Source: JBFXAN01 sp050184225 (lineage in GTDB: Bacteria; Chloroflexota; Dehalococcoidia; CAUJGQ01). Taken from it: a DNA stretch of 50,613 bases. Numbering within the stretch: the first letter of the stretch is position 1; the number at the start of each line of letters is the position of its first letter. Made by a program: the position numbers and the translations under genes. The stretch lies in assembly GCA_050184225.1 (NCBI GenBank), contig JBFXAN010000031.1, positions 1 to 50,613 of the forward strand, read 5' to 3'. The notes under the pieces were generated by a model that had not been told where the DNA came from, did not search any database, and saw only the letters and a program-made list of their open reading frames with translations. This document shows positions 7,892 to 15,914 of this stretch, piece by piece.

Positions 7892-8812
7892 TCATTTCAC
7901 AATCTCGACGCCGAGGCCGCGGCCGTTCCAGCGGGCGAGGGCGCGGCGCAGGGCGGGGCCGGCACCGAACAGGCCGCCCCGCGTGACCGGCGCCTCGATC
8001 AGGCGGCAGCCTTCGGCGTAACCGAGCCGCAGGTAGGCGCGGACGGCGGGCGTGTTGTTTGGGTCGACGGTCAGCACGACATCGCGGCACTGCTGCAACA
8101 ACTCCGCCGTCGTCGCCCCTGTCGCCAGGGTGGCGTAGCCGTGACCGCGATAGCGGGGGTGCGTGAAGACGTTGCCGACGACGGCGACGCCCTCCTCCGG
8201 CGAGACGACATGCGTGCCCGCCACGGCGACCAGGCGCGAATCAACGTAGACGCCGTGATAGTGGCCGCTCTCGATGTGGGTGGCGCTGTAGAACGTCGGC
8301 GTCCCCTCGGTGTTGTACAGCGCATTGACCGCGCGGGCGTGCGCGGCCCGCAGCCGCACGACGCGGACGTGTCCGTCAGATGATTCTGTTGATGCAAACG
8401 TGGCCGCCGTCACCGCCATCCGCATCATCGTGTTCTGGTGAGCAATGCGGAAATATGGCTCGATCGCGGACAGATGTCTCGGATCGCAGGTGGCGAAGTT
8501 GTGGCGCGGGCCTCGATGCAGCCGCAGGATCGCGTCGATCGCGGCGGGATTGCCCAGCGTGAACATCGCATCGCCCAGCCCGCCGGAGGAATGCATGACC
8601 AGCCCCTCCTCCCGCTCGCTCTCTGCCAGCCAGCAGTGAACGTGCGGAAACAGCCGCGGCGCCAGCTGGCCGATCGCGTAAGCCGCGTACAACCGTTGCG
8701 GCTCCAACAGCGTGCGGATCGCCGCCGGATCGCGGAGCGGCCGCACGACGAACCGGGCGCGCTCCACCCGCCCCGCCGCATCATCTGCCCCTCGTGCTGT
8801 CTGCGCTGCCAT
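7892..8812 (-). CDS. GNAT family N-acetyltransferase
   Basis: 306 residues from ATG 8812. The frame is open back to 8926, but that extension reads through a repeat and is not believed. The C-terminal ~150 residues form a GNAT domain: VAVVGNVFTHPRYRGHGYAT is the acetyl-CoA binding motif A (R/Q-x-x-G-x-G/A equivalent RYRGHG), followed by VLTVDPNNTPAVRAYLRLGY (motif B). The N-terminal half resembles the non-catalytic lobe of two-domain GNATs. It sits inside the SAM recycling operon between the PfkB kinase and ahcY. Its substrate is not evident; it may simply have been carried into the operon. Confidence 0.85.
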   Translation of the reverse strand: MAAQTARGADDAAGRVERARFVVRPLRDPAAIRTLLEPQRLYAAYAIGQLAPRLFPHVHCWLAESEREEGLVMHSSGGLGDAMFTLGNPAAIDAILRLHRGPRHNFATCDPRHLSAIEPYFRIAHQNTMMRMAVTAATFASTESSDGHVRVVRLRAAHARAVNALYNTEGTPTFYSATHIESGHYHGVYVDSRLVAVAGTHVVSPEEGVAVVGNVFTHPRYRGHGYATLATGATTAELLQQCRDVVLTVDPNNTPAVRAYLRLGYAEGCRLIEAPVTRGGLFGAGPALRRALARWNGRGLGVEIVK

Positions 8813-8821
8813 CGCGAATCT

Positions 8822-8855
8822 GGTTCCTCGTTCGATGTTCCTGGTTCCAGGTTCT
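8822..8855. repeat. GTTCC-word repeat between PfkB kinase and GNAT gene
   Basis: A stretch built of GGTTCC/GTTCCTGGTTCCAGG words, containing the small palindrome CCTGG-TT-CCAGG. It lies in the only short gap between the PfkB and GNAT genes. It is a weaker palindrome than the other units. Confidence 0.5.
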
Positions 8856-8897
8856 TCGCCGACGGGGGCAAGAAATCGGAACGGGGAACAACTGCTC

Positions 8898-9839
8898 TCA
8901 GCGTTCCGTGCCGGCCAGGACCTCATCTTCGAAGTGAGTTAGCTGACGGAACTCTGTCACACGCCGGCTGACTTCGTACGGCGTGAGCGTCCGCAGGCGA
9001 TCGAGGCTGAACTGTTCGATGGTGAAGCTCCCGACGGCGCTGCCGTGGATCACCGCCCGCCGCATCGCGCGCTGTGACAGGTCGCCACCCCGCGCGAGGT
9101 AGCCCATAAATCCGCCGGCAAAACTATCGCCGGCGCCGGTCGGGTCATAGACCTCCTCGATCGGGAAGGCCGGCGCGACGAAGTAGTCGTCGCGGGTGAT
9201 CATCACCGAGCCGTATTCACCCTTCTTCACCAACACCGCCCGCGGTCCGAGTTCCAGGATCTGCCGCACCCCCTTTACAACCGTCGAGGTGCCGGCAAAC
9301 AGCCGCACCTCGGACTCGTTGATGCTGACCAGGTCCACCATCCGCATCACCTCGACCACGGCATCGCGCTCGATGTTCAGCCAGAGGTTCATCGTGTCCA
9401 TCATCGTCAGCCGCGGATTCCGCGCCTGCGACAGCACCTCTCGCTGCAACACGGGATGGATGTTGGCGAGGAAGACGTACGGCGTCTCCTCCCATCCCGG
9501 CGGCAGCACCGGATGGAAATCGGCGTAGACATTCAGGTCGGTGAACAGTGTCTCCGTGTGGTTGAGATCGTAGTCGTAGCGGCCGCCCCAGGCGAAGGTC
9601 TTCCCCTCCTCCACCTGCAGCCCGGTCATATCGACGCCCCGCTCCTGCAGGAAGCGCAGGTCGCTCAGGTCCATATCCCGGCCGACGACGGACACCACCC
9701 GCACCGGCGCGAAGAGGCCGGCGGCGGCGGCAAAGTAGAGCGTTGAACCGCCCAGCACGCGCTCGGCCTTACCGAACGGCGTCTCGACATCGTCGAAGGC
9801 AACACTGCCGACGACCAGGATCTCGTTGTTCTGCGTCAC
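8898..9839 (-). CDS. PfkB family kinase (candidate adenosine or methylthio-sugar kinase)
   Basis: 313 residues from GTG 9839, overlapping the mtnP stop (GTGA). PfkB features are GGSTLYFAAAA near residue 30 (substrate lid/GG motif), an NxxE-like NESE at about 174-177, and the anion hole and catalytic base signature DPTGAGDSF at about 232-240. PfkB enzymes phosphorylate sugars or nucleosides. In this operon the obvious free products are adenosine (from AhcY) and methylthioribose derivatives. MtnP already yields a phosphorylated sugar, so adenosine is the more logical substrate. That is context inference; ribokinase-like activity is an alternative. Confidence 0.85.
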   Translation of the reverse strand: MTQNNEILVVGSVAFDDVETPFGKAERVLGGSTLYFAAAAGLFAPVRVVSVVGRDMDLSDLRFLQERGVDMTGLQVEEGKTFAWGGRYDYDLNHTETLFTDLNVYADFHPVLPPGWEETPYVFLANIHPVLQREVLSQARNPRLTMMDTMNLWLNIERDAVVEVMRMVDLVSINESEVRLFAGTSTVVKGVRQILELGPRAVLVKKGEYGSVMITRDDYFVAPAFPIEEVYDPTGAGDSFAGGFMGYLARGGDLSQRAMRRAVIHGSAVGSFTIEQFSLDRLRTLTPYEVSRRVTEFRQLTHFEDEVLAGTER

Positions 9840-10735
9840 GCTTGGTCTTTATCCTCCGCGGTTGTCAGGTCAAGCGGCATATAGCGCCCGATGATCGGCC
9901 GCAACACCTGCTTGCGTTCGCGCGGCACGGACTCCGGGTTGGTGATGATTGCATCCTGGAGCGCGTTCACACAGGGACAGCCGCCGCGCTGCGGCAGGTG
10001 CTGCACGGCGCCGCGTACCACCTGCTTCGCCGTCTCAACGTTGCGCATCAGGTTCTGGACCACCATCTCCACGGTCACGTCTTCCTCTGAGAGGTGCCAG
10101 ACATCGTAGTCGGTACAACAAGCGATCGTCGCGTAGCAGATCTCCGCCTCGCGGGCGAGCTTCGCCTCCGGTAGCGCCGTCATGCCGATGATGTCCGCTC
10201 CCCACTGCCGGTACAACTCCGACTCCGCCCGCGTCGAGAACGCCGGCCCCTCGATCACGACAAGCGTGCCGCCGCGATGGATCGTCGCCTCCGTCTCCGT
10301 CGCCGCGTGGAAGATCGTCTCGGCCAGGTGGGGACAGAACGGGTCGGCCATTCCCACATGGGCGACGATACCCTCCCCGAAGAACGTGCTGGCACGGTTG
10401 CGCGTGCGGTCGATCAACTGGTCCGGGATGACGATATCGAGCGGCGCGATCCGCTCGCGCAGGCTCCCCACCGCGCTCACCGAGATGATGAACTCGACCC
10501 CGATCTCCTTGAACGCCCAGATCGCCGCCTTCACCGGCAACTCCGTCGGCGAGAAGCGATGCCCCGCCCCATGCCGCGGCAGAAAGGCAACCCGCTCTCC
10601 TTCCAGCGTCCCGATCGTGAAGGCATCCGTCGTATCGCCGAAGGGCGTCTCCACCCACCGCGACACCACATCGGTCAGCCCCTCCATCTGGTAGAAGCCG
10701 CTGCCGCCGATCACGCCGATGCGAACGTCGGTCAT
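9836..10735 (-). CDS. mtnP: S-methyl-5'-thioadenosine phosphorylase
   Basis: 299 residues, PNP/MTAP family. It splits MTA with phosphate into adenine and methylthioribose-1-phosphate. Motifs are GVIGGSGFY (about 7-15), PRHGAGHRFSPTELP (phosphate site), ISVSAVGSL, VIEGPAFSTRAES and GMTALPEAKLAREAEICYA followed by CTDYDVW, which is typical of MTAP rather than plain PNP. The start overlaps the mtnA stop (ATGA), and its own stop overlaps the PfkB start. The product feeds MtnA directly upstream. Confidence 0.95.
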   Translation of the reverse strand: MTDVRIGVIGGSGFYQMEGLTDVVSRWVETPFGDTTDAFTIGTLEGERVAFLPRHGAGHRFSPTELPVKAAIWAFKEIGVEFIISVSAVGSLRERIAPLDIVIPDQLIDRTRNRASTFFGEGIVAHVGMADPFCPHLAETIFHAATETEATIHRGGTLVVIEGPAFSTRAESELYRQWGADIIGMTALPEAKLAREAEICYATIACCTDYDVWHLSEEDVTVEMVVQNLMRNVETAKQVVRGAVQHLPQRGGCPCVNALQDAIITNPESVPRERKQVLRPIIGRYMPLDLTTAEDKDQA

Positions 10736-11958
10736 AATACCTCTCCCCCGGCCCCTCCCCTCGCAGGGGAGGGGAGTCCTGATCGGGGAGGGCTGCCAGC
10801 GTCATCTTCGTGATGATCTGGCCGTGAGTTAGTGTGCGCTGGCACCTCCGCCCCGGCGTGACTCCCCTCCCCTGCGAGGGGAGGGGCCGGGGGAGGGGTC
10901 AGCCCCGCCAATGATTCCTCATACGGCGCCCGTGCGATGCCGCGCTCCGTGATGATCGCCGTCACAAACCGTGCCGGCGTCACATCAAATGCCGGGTTGG
11001 CGATCGCGACCGCCTCCGGCGCGGTGTGGACACCACCGAAGCCGCGCACCTCCTCGGCGCCGCGCTCCTCGATCGGGATCTGGTCGCCGGACGGGATCGA
11101 AAGGTCGATCGTGCTCAGCGGCGCCGCGACGTAAAAGGGGATGCCGTGCTCCCTGGCGAGCACGGCGACCTGATAGGTGCCGATCTTATTGGCGACATCG
11201 CCGTTGGCGGCGATCCGGTCGGCGCCGACGATCACACAGGTGATCATGCCACGCTGCATGAAGCTGCCCGCCATCGTGTCCGCGATCAACGTCGTCGGGA
11301 TACCGTCGCGCGCCAGTTCCCAGGCGGTCAGCCGCGCGCCCTGGAGCAGCGGCCGCGTCTCGTCCGCGAAGACCTGAAGACGCTTCCCAGCCGCGCTCGC
11401 GGCCCGGATCACGCCGAGCGCGGTGCCGTAGCCGTTCGTGGCGAGCGCGCCGGCGTTGCAGTGGGTGAGCACCGTCGCGCCATCCGGGATCAGATCCGCG
11501 CCGAGCCGCCCCATCTGCCGGTTGGCGTCCAGGTTCTCCGTGTCGATCGCCAGCGCCTCAGCCACGAGCAGCGCCCGACATTCATCAACGGAACCGCCAC
11601 GGCGGGACGCCACGCGCATCCGCTCCAGCGCCCAGAAGAGGTTGACCGCCGTCGGCCGCGTCCGGCCCAGAATATCGATCGCCGTGTCGATGTCCCGTCG
11701 GAGCGCATCGAGATCGGCCGCCGAACTGCGCCGTGCTGCCAGCGCGACGCCGTAAGCGGCGGCGACACCAATCGCCGGAGCACCACGGACGCGCATGTTC
11801 TTAATCGCCTCAGCGATAGCGTGCTCGTCCGAAAGTTCGAGCCAACGCTCTTCGCCGGGAAGTAGCGTCTGATCGAGCATGACCACGTGATCGGCGTGCC
11901 ACACGATCGGCAGCACGCCGGCATCAGCGGCCGGCAGCGTCGTTAATTCACTCTTCAC
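10732..11958 (-). CDS. mtnA: Methylthioribose-1-phosphate isomerase with repeat-derived C-terminal tail
   Basis: 408 residues from GTG 11958; the family is normally about 345-370. It converts MTR-1-P to methylthioribulose-1-P. Catalytic regions are THCNAGALATNGYGTALG (catalytic Cys) and VGADRIAANGDVANKIGTYQ (catalytic Asp). The native protein appears to end near ARAPYEESLAG. The last 56 residues, Pro/Gly-rich and beginning LTPPPAPPLAGEG, are the translation of repeat element B. This tail supplies the stop codon, which overlaps the mtnP start. It is the first gene of the operon, behind the SAM-I riboswitch. Confidence 0.95.
   Translation of the reverse strand: MKSELTTLPAADAGVLPIVWHADHVVMLDQTLLPGEERWLELSDEHAIAEAIKNMRVRGAPAIGVAAAYGVALAARRSSAADLDALRRDIDTAIDILGRTRPTAVNLFWALERMRVASRRGGSVDECRALLVAEALAIDTENLDANRQMGRLGADLIPDGATVLTHCNAGALATNGYGTALGVIRAASAAGKRLQVFADETRPLLQGARLTAWELARDGIPTTLIADTMAGSFMQRGMITCVIVGADRIAANGDVANKIGTYQVAVLAREHGIPFYVAAPLSTIDLSIPSGDQIPIEERGAEEVRGFGGVHTAPEAVAIANPAFDVTPARFVTAIITERGIARAPYEESLAGLTPPPAPPLAGEGSHAGAEVPAHTNSRPDHHEDDAGSPPRSGLPSPARGGAGGEVL
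10738..10901. repeat. Long inverted-repeat element B, translated as the tail of MtnA
   Basis: About 164 bp with ~39-base inverted arms almost identical to those of element A, and an interior homologous to A in opposite orientation. It lies wholly inside the mtnA reading frame and ends 2 bases after the mtnP start codon. Confidence 0.85.
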
Positions 11959-11992
11959 GATGACTCACGCGGATGTTGTATTTCCTCTAATG

Positions 11993-12083
11993 TATCCATA
12001 TTGCGTATTCCGTGGTGGACTTTCCCCTTTTGGCGCGGGAAAATCAACTACCAATACGGAATACCCATTACGCAATATGGATA
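11993..12083. repeat. Palindromic repeat in the mtnA leader
   Basis: TATCCATATTGCGTATTCCG (11993-12012) is matched in inverted order by CGGAATACCC then ATTACGCAATATGGATA (to 12083). The unit lies between the intrinsic terminator and the mtnA start and is AT-rich compared with the surroundings. Confidence 0.7.
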
Positions 12084-12092
12084 TGCAACCCA

Positions 12093-12131
12093 CAAAAAAA
12101 GGCGCCTCTCAACACAAAAAGAAGAGGCGCG
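12093..12131 (-). terminator. Rho-independent terminator of the SAM-I riboswitch
   Basis: Read on the minus strand, GCGCCTCT (12130-12123) pairs with AGAGGCGC (12109-12102), closed by a ~13-base loop and followed by seven T (12100-12094). The upstream P1 3' strand GAUGAGAGG plus AGCGCG can alternatively pair with CGCGCGCCUCUUC, giving an antiterminator. This is the standard layout for SAM-induced termination. Confidence 0.88.
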
Positions 12132-12149
12132 CGTGCGGCTGCTCGCGCT

Positions 12150-12267
12150 CCTCTCATCTCCCCCGAATGCGTCCTCGGGGCGGAGTTGGCACCGTCACCC
12201 CGACATCGTCGGGGCCGGTTGCCGGGCTTCATCGGGCCGACTCCCTCCACCACTCTGGATAAGAGGT
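12150..12267 (-). ncRNA. SAM-I riboswitch (S box)
   Basis: On the minus strand P1 is CTCTTATC paired with GATGAGAG. It is followed by CAGAGTGGTGGAGGGA, GGCCCGATGAAGCCCGGCAACC (split here as GGCCCGATGAA and GCCCGGCAACC), P3 CCCCGACGATGTCGGGG, the conserved GGTGCCAACTCC and P4 CCCCGAGG..TTCGGGG. These are the diagnostic conserved blocks and kink-turn of class I SAM riboswitches. With the terminator at 12093-12131 it should shut off the operon when SAM is abundant. Confidence 0.95.
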
Positions 12268-12290
12268 GCGCTATTCAATTGTTGATCCCG

Positions 12291-12319
12291 ACCGTAGCAT
12301 GGTGATCTGGGAGTGTCAA
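12291..12319 (-). promoter_or_regulatory. Promoter of the SAM recycling operon
   Basis: A consensus -35 TTGACA (12319-12314 on the minus strand), a 17-base spacer and an extended -10 TGC-TACGGT (TACGGT at 12296-12291) are seen. The expected start is near 12284, about 16 bases before the riboswitch P1. Confidence 0.75.
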
Positions 12320-12331
12320 CGAAATCTACCT

Positions 12332-12504
12332 GCGGCCCCTCACCCCCGACCCCTCTCCCGAGTTCGGGAGAGGGGAGCCTGATCGGCGCGGGCTTGCCAG
12401 TATCTCCCACCGCGCCGGCAGCACCGAGGGATTGAGCTGGGATCATTGGTTCATCGAGGCTCCCCTCTCCCGAACTCGGGAGAGGGGTCGGGGGTGAGGG
12501 CCGC
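12332..12504. repeat. Long inverted-repeat element C
   Basis: About 173 bp. Inverted arms carry GCGGCCC(C)TCACCCCCGACC and CCTCTCCCGAGTTCGGGAGAGG hairpins. It has the same architecture as A and B but a different arm subtype and a mostly different interior. It lies 2 bases from the R3H-ATPase stop and just upstream of the SAM operon promoter. Confidence 0.8.
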
Positions 12505-12506
12505 TC

Positions 12507-14126
12507 CTAATCCTCGAACGGCAACGACGTATCCCCATCCCGGAAGACCCGCACCCGCCGGTTCGGCTCGCGGCCGTGGCTGCGCGAGCCGACGTTGAAC
12601 TGCTGCGCGATCTGGTGCTGGATGCGGCGGATGTAGGCGTTCTGCGGCTCCAGGTCTACTTGATGGCGGTTCCCCGTGATCAGTGTGCCGATCGCCTCCT
12701 CCGTCTCCTCCATCGCCTCCAGCACCTCATCACGCGGCCGCGCCGACGCCGGCCGCAATCCGGCGAGCGCCTGCATGATCCGCGAGCCGGTGTTGCTCTT
12801 GAGCACGAGCACATCGAGGTTGCGTGCCTCTGCATCGCGCAGTGACTGCGGCTTCTTGCGGAAGAATGTGGGCAGCGTGAAGACGACGTCGGCGTCCTCC
12901 ATCTTCTCCGTCAGCACGGCATCAACGCCGGTGTCGCGGATCGCCTGCTCGATCCGCTGCTTGTTCACACCGACGGAAAAGATGCGTTTCACCGGCCGCG
13001 CGGCCTCGGTCCGCCCCCTGGCGAGCACACGGCTCTCACTTGACCCGCGCTCCGGCCGTTCCGTACGGCGGCCGCGTGCGACTGGCTCGAACGAGCGCGG
13101 CTGCACCTGCTCGAAGACCTGCCGCACCTCGCCATTCTCGTCGAGCTCGCGCACCTCCGGCGGCGCATCAAAACCGCGCAGGATCGCGTCGACCGTGTCG
13201 GCGACGTTCTCGTGAACGGCGACCCGCTGCCACGACTGGATCTCGACGATCACGTCGAAGGTGGGCGGCGCCTTCCGCTCGAGGATCGACTTCTGCGTCC
13301 CTCGCCGCCGCGCCTCTTCGTCGCCGAGCGTCACCGACTGGATGCCGCCGATCAGGTCGGAGAGCGTCGGGTTCAGCATCAGGTTCTCGAGCTCGTTGCC
13401 ATGGGCCGTGCCGACCAGTTGCACGCCGCGCTCATTGATCGTTCGGGCGGCCGCCGCCTCAAGCTCGGTGCCGATCTCGTCGATCACGATTACCTCGGGC
13501 ATGTGGTTCTCCACCGCCTCGATCATCGTCGCGTGCTGGAGCGCAGGCGTCGGCACCTGCATCCGCCGGGCGCTGCCGATCGCCGGGTGGGGGATATCGC
13601 CGTCACCCGCGATCTCGTTCGACGTATCGACGATCACCACCCGCTTCCCGAGGTCATCGGCGAGCACGCGCGCCGTCTCCCGCAGCATCGTCGTTTTCCC
13701 CACGCCGGGCCTACCAAGAAGGAGCAGACTCTTGCCACTCTGGACCAAGTCTTCGATGATCTGGATCGTGCCATAAACGGCGCGGCCCACCCGACAGGTA
13801 AGGCCGACGATCCGGCCGCGCCGGTTGCGGATCGCGCTGATTCGATGCAAGGTCCGCTCGATGCCGGCGCGGTTGTCGTCGCCGAACTCGCCGATCCGCG
13901 ACACGACATAATCAATGTCCGCCTCGGTCACTTCGTTGTCGCTGAGGATCACCTCGCGGTTGGGATAGCGGGCCTCCGGCAACCGGCCGAGGTCCATCAC
14001 GATCTCAAGCAGTTCGTGGTTATCCTCGCGGTCCCGCAGCGGCTTGCAGATATGCGGCGGTAGCGCCTCCAGCAGCAGGTCCAGGTCATCCGTGACTTCA
14101 CGTTGCATGGTTGGTCCGTTGGTCAT
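12507..14126 (-). CDS. Ycf45-like AAA ATPase with C-terminal R3H nucleic-acid binding domain
   Basis: About 539 residues if it starts at ATG 14126; ATGs at 14150 and 14108 are equally possible because none has a strong SD. The N-terminal region is followed by a SpoIIIAA/Ycf45-type ATPase: Walker A LLGRPGVGKTT at about 137-147, VVIVDTSNEIAGDGD, Walker B EVIVIDEIGTELEAAAARTI. A linker rich in Arg/Glu follows. The last ~60 residues contain an R3H-like motif, AYIRRIQHQIAQQF and HGREPNRRVRVF. R3H domains bind single-stranded nucleic acid. The biological role of this family is unknown; a nucleic-acid remodelling ATPase is inferred. It is divergent from pyk. Confidence 0.88.
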   Translation of the reverse strand: MTNGPTMQREVTDDLDLLLEALPPHICKPLRDREDNHELLEIVMDLGRLPEARYPNREVILSDNEVTEADIDYVVSRIGEFGDDNRAGIERTLHRISAIRNRRGRIVGLTCRVGRAVYGTIQIIEDLVQSGKSLLLLGRPGVGKTTMLRETARVLADDLGKRVVIVDTSNEIAGDGDIPHPAIGSARRMQVPTPALQHATMIEAVENHMPEVIVIDEIGTELEAAAARTINERGVQLVGTAHGNELENLMLNPTLSDLIGGIQSVTLGDEEARRRGTQKSILERKAPPTFDVIVEIQSWQRVAVHENVADTVDAILRGFDAPPEVRELDENGEVRQVFEQVQPRSFEPVARGRRTERPERGSSESRVLARGRTEAARPVKRIFSVGVNKQRIEQAIRDTGVDAVLTEKMEDADVVFTLPTFFRKKPQSLRDAEARNLDVLVLKSNTGSRIMQALAGLRPASARPRDEVLEAMEETEEAIGTLITGNRHQVDLEPQNAYIRRIQHQIAQQFNVGSRSHGREPNRRVRVFRDGDTSLPFED

Positions 14127-14303
14127 ATCTGCGTCTATTGTACCAGCCATGAGGATAGCGATTCGAATGATCCGGCTGCACGGCTCGGGGGCGGGCCGGC
14201 GATGCATCGTAAGCGGCGGACGTGACAACCCTCACGGTTACTGCGATGATCGCCGTGATGGAGTTGCGTATACAGACCATCAGTCCCACACAGAGAAGCG
14301 CGC

Positions 14304-15818
14304 GTGCCACCACCTGATTCCGCACCGTCACCCGCTCACGTCACACCTCCGGCCACGGTCGAGCCTCGGCTGACATCACTGCGCCGGACAAAGATCGTCT
14401 GCACGATCGGTCCGGCCAGCGCCGATGACGGCACGATCGACCGGTTGATCGCGGCGGGCATGAACGTCGCCCGATTGAACATGTCCCACAGCAGCCGGAA
14501 AGACGCCGCTGACCTTCTGGAGCGAATCCGCAGGCTAGCGGCGACGCGCAACGTTCCCGTCGCCATACTCGTCGACCTGCAAGGGCCGAAGATCCGCACT
14601 GGCACCCTCATCGGCGGCGGTCCGGTGATCCTGCATCAGGGGGACCATTTCGCGATCACGACCCATCCGATCGAGGGCACCACCGAGGCGGTGAGCACGG
14701 AATACGCCGGACTGCCGGAGGATGTGCAGCCCGGCGATCGGGTGCTGCTTTCCGATGGCGCCATCGAACTGCAAGCGGAGTCGATCCGCAATGGGACAGT
14801 GCGCTGCCGCGTCATCGAGGGCGGTGAGTTACGCGAGCGCCAGGGAATCAGCTTGCCCGGCGGTGACATCCGCGCGCCGTCGCTGACGCCGAAGGATGAA
14901 GACGACCTCCGCTGGGCAGTGGCACACGGGGCCGACTTTCTCGCGATCAGCTTCGTGCGGCGGGCCGACGATGTCGTTGCCGCGCGGCGGCTGGTCAAGG
15001 AAGCGGGCGGCGATACACCCCTGATCGCGAAGCTGGAGAAGCCGCAGGCGCTCTCACAGCTTGAGGAGATCCTGGCGGTCTCCGACGGTGTGATGGTCGC
15101 CCGCGGCGACATGGGCGTGGAACTACCGCCGGAGCAGGTGCCGGTCTGGCAGAAGCGGATCATTACCGCCGCCAACAAGCGCCTGGTGCCCGTGATCACC
15201 GCGACCCAAATGCTGGAATCGATGATCCGCGAGCCGCGTCCAACTCGCGCCGAGGCGACCGATGTCGCCAACGCGATCTGGGACGGGACCGACGCCGTCA
15301 TGCTCAGCGGCGAGACTTCGATCGGCGCGCACCCGGTAGCCGCCGTCGCGATCATGGACCGGATCATCCGCTCGGCCGAACAAGAGCCGGCCTATAACCT
15401 CACCCACACGATCGACCGGCGAGAGAGCGACATCGCCCATGCGATCAGCCTCGCTGCCTATCACGCCGTCCAGGGAATGCCGGAGGTGCGCGCGATCGCC
15501 GCCTTCACGCGCAACGGCGCGACGGCACAATTGGTCTCCAAGGACCGTCCGGCGGTGCCGATCCTCGGCTTCTGCGCCGACGACCGCATCGCCCGCCGCC
15601 TGGCGCTCTACCACGGCGTCGTACCGATCCCATCGGACGAGGTCCGAAACCTCGACGAGATGCTCGAAGCTACCGAAACCTTCGGTGCCCAGAGCGGCGT
15701 GTTGCAGCCGGGCAACCTGGTGGCGGTGATGGGACACCTTCCCCTGGACCTGCCGGGGAGCACGAACTTCCTCATGCTGCACCGCATCGGCGACGCGCCC
15801 CACCGCACGGACACGTAG
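14304..15818 (+). CDS. pyk: Pyruvate kinase
   Basis: 504 residues from GTG 14304, with AGAGAAG upstream. It catalyses PEP plus ADP to pyruvate plus ATP. Motifs are RRTKIVCTIGPAS, MNVARLNMSHS, DLQGPKIRTG, the catalytic-lysine region LIAKLEKPQA, ARGDMGVELP, and PRPTRAEATDVANAIWDG continuing to TDAVMLSGETS. The C-terminal regulatory domain is present (AAFTRNGATAQLVS). The N-terminal ~27 residues before the first strand are a Pro-rich extension. It is a single-gene unit; the crotonases follow 96 bases later. Confidence 0.96.
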   Translation: MPPPDSAPSPAHVTPPATVEPRLTSLRRTKIVCTIGPASADDGTIDRLIAAGMNVARLNMSHSSRKDAADLLERIRRLAATRNVPVAILVDLQGPKIRTGTLIGGGPVILHQGDHFAITTHPIEGTTEAVSTEYAGLPEDVQPGDRVLLSDGAIELQAESIRNGTVRCRVIEGGELRERQGISLPGGDIRAPSLTPKDEDDLRWAVAHGADFLAISFVRRADDVVAARRLVKEAGGDTPLIAKLEKPQALSQLEEILAVSDGVMVARGDMGVELPPEQVPVWQKRIITAANKRLVPVITATQMLESMIREPRPTRAEATDVANAIWDGTDAVMLSGETSIGAHPVAAVAIMDRIIRSAEQEPAYNLTHTIDRRESDIAHAISLAAYHAVQGMPEVRAIAAFTRNGATAQLVSKDRPAVPILGFCADDRIARRLALYHGVVPIPSDEVRNLDEMLEATETFGAQSGVLQPGNLVAVMGHLPLDLPGSTNFLMLHRIGDAPHRTDT

Positions 15819-15914
15819 CGTTGCGCGGACTTTGACATTCGTCCCGCCGCCCCGAAGAATCGCAGTGCATCATCCTGGTGCGTTGCGCCGTTCCGGCGCG
15901 GAAGGGACTACCGT

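Noticed and set aside
8813..8926. 38-residue N-terminal extension of the GNAT protein
   Set aside because: The sequence is translated from a GTTCC-word repeat and has no family similarity; the ATG at 8812 fits better.
4951..12504. CRISPR-like reading of the repeated GC-rich blocks
   Set aside because: Copies are inverted pairs thousands of bases apart, not regularly spaced direct repeats, and no cas gene is present.
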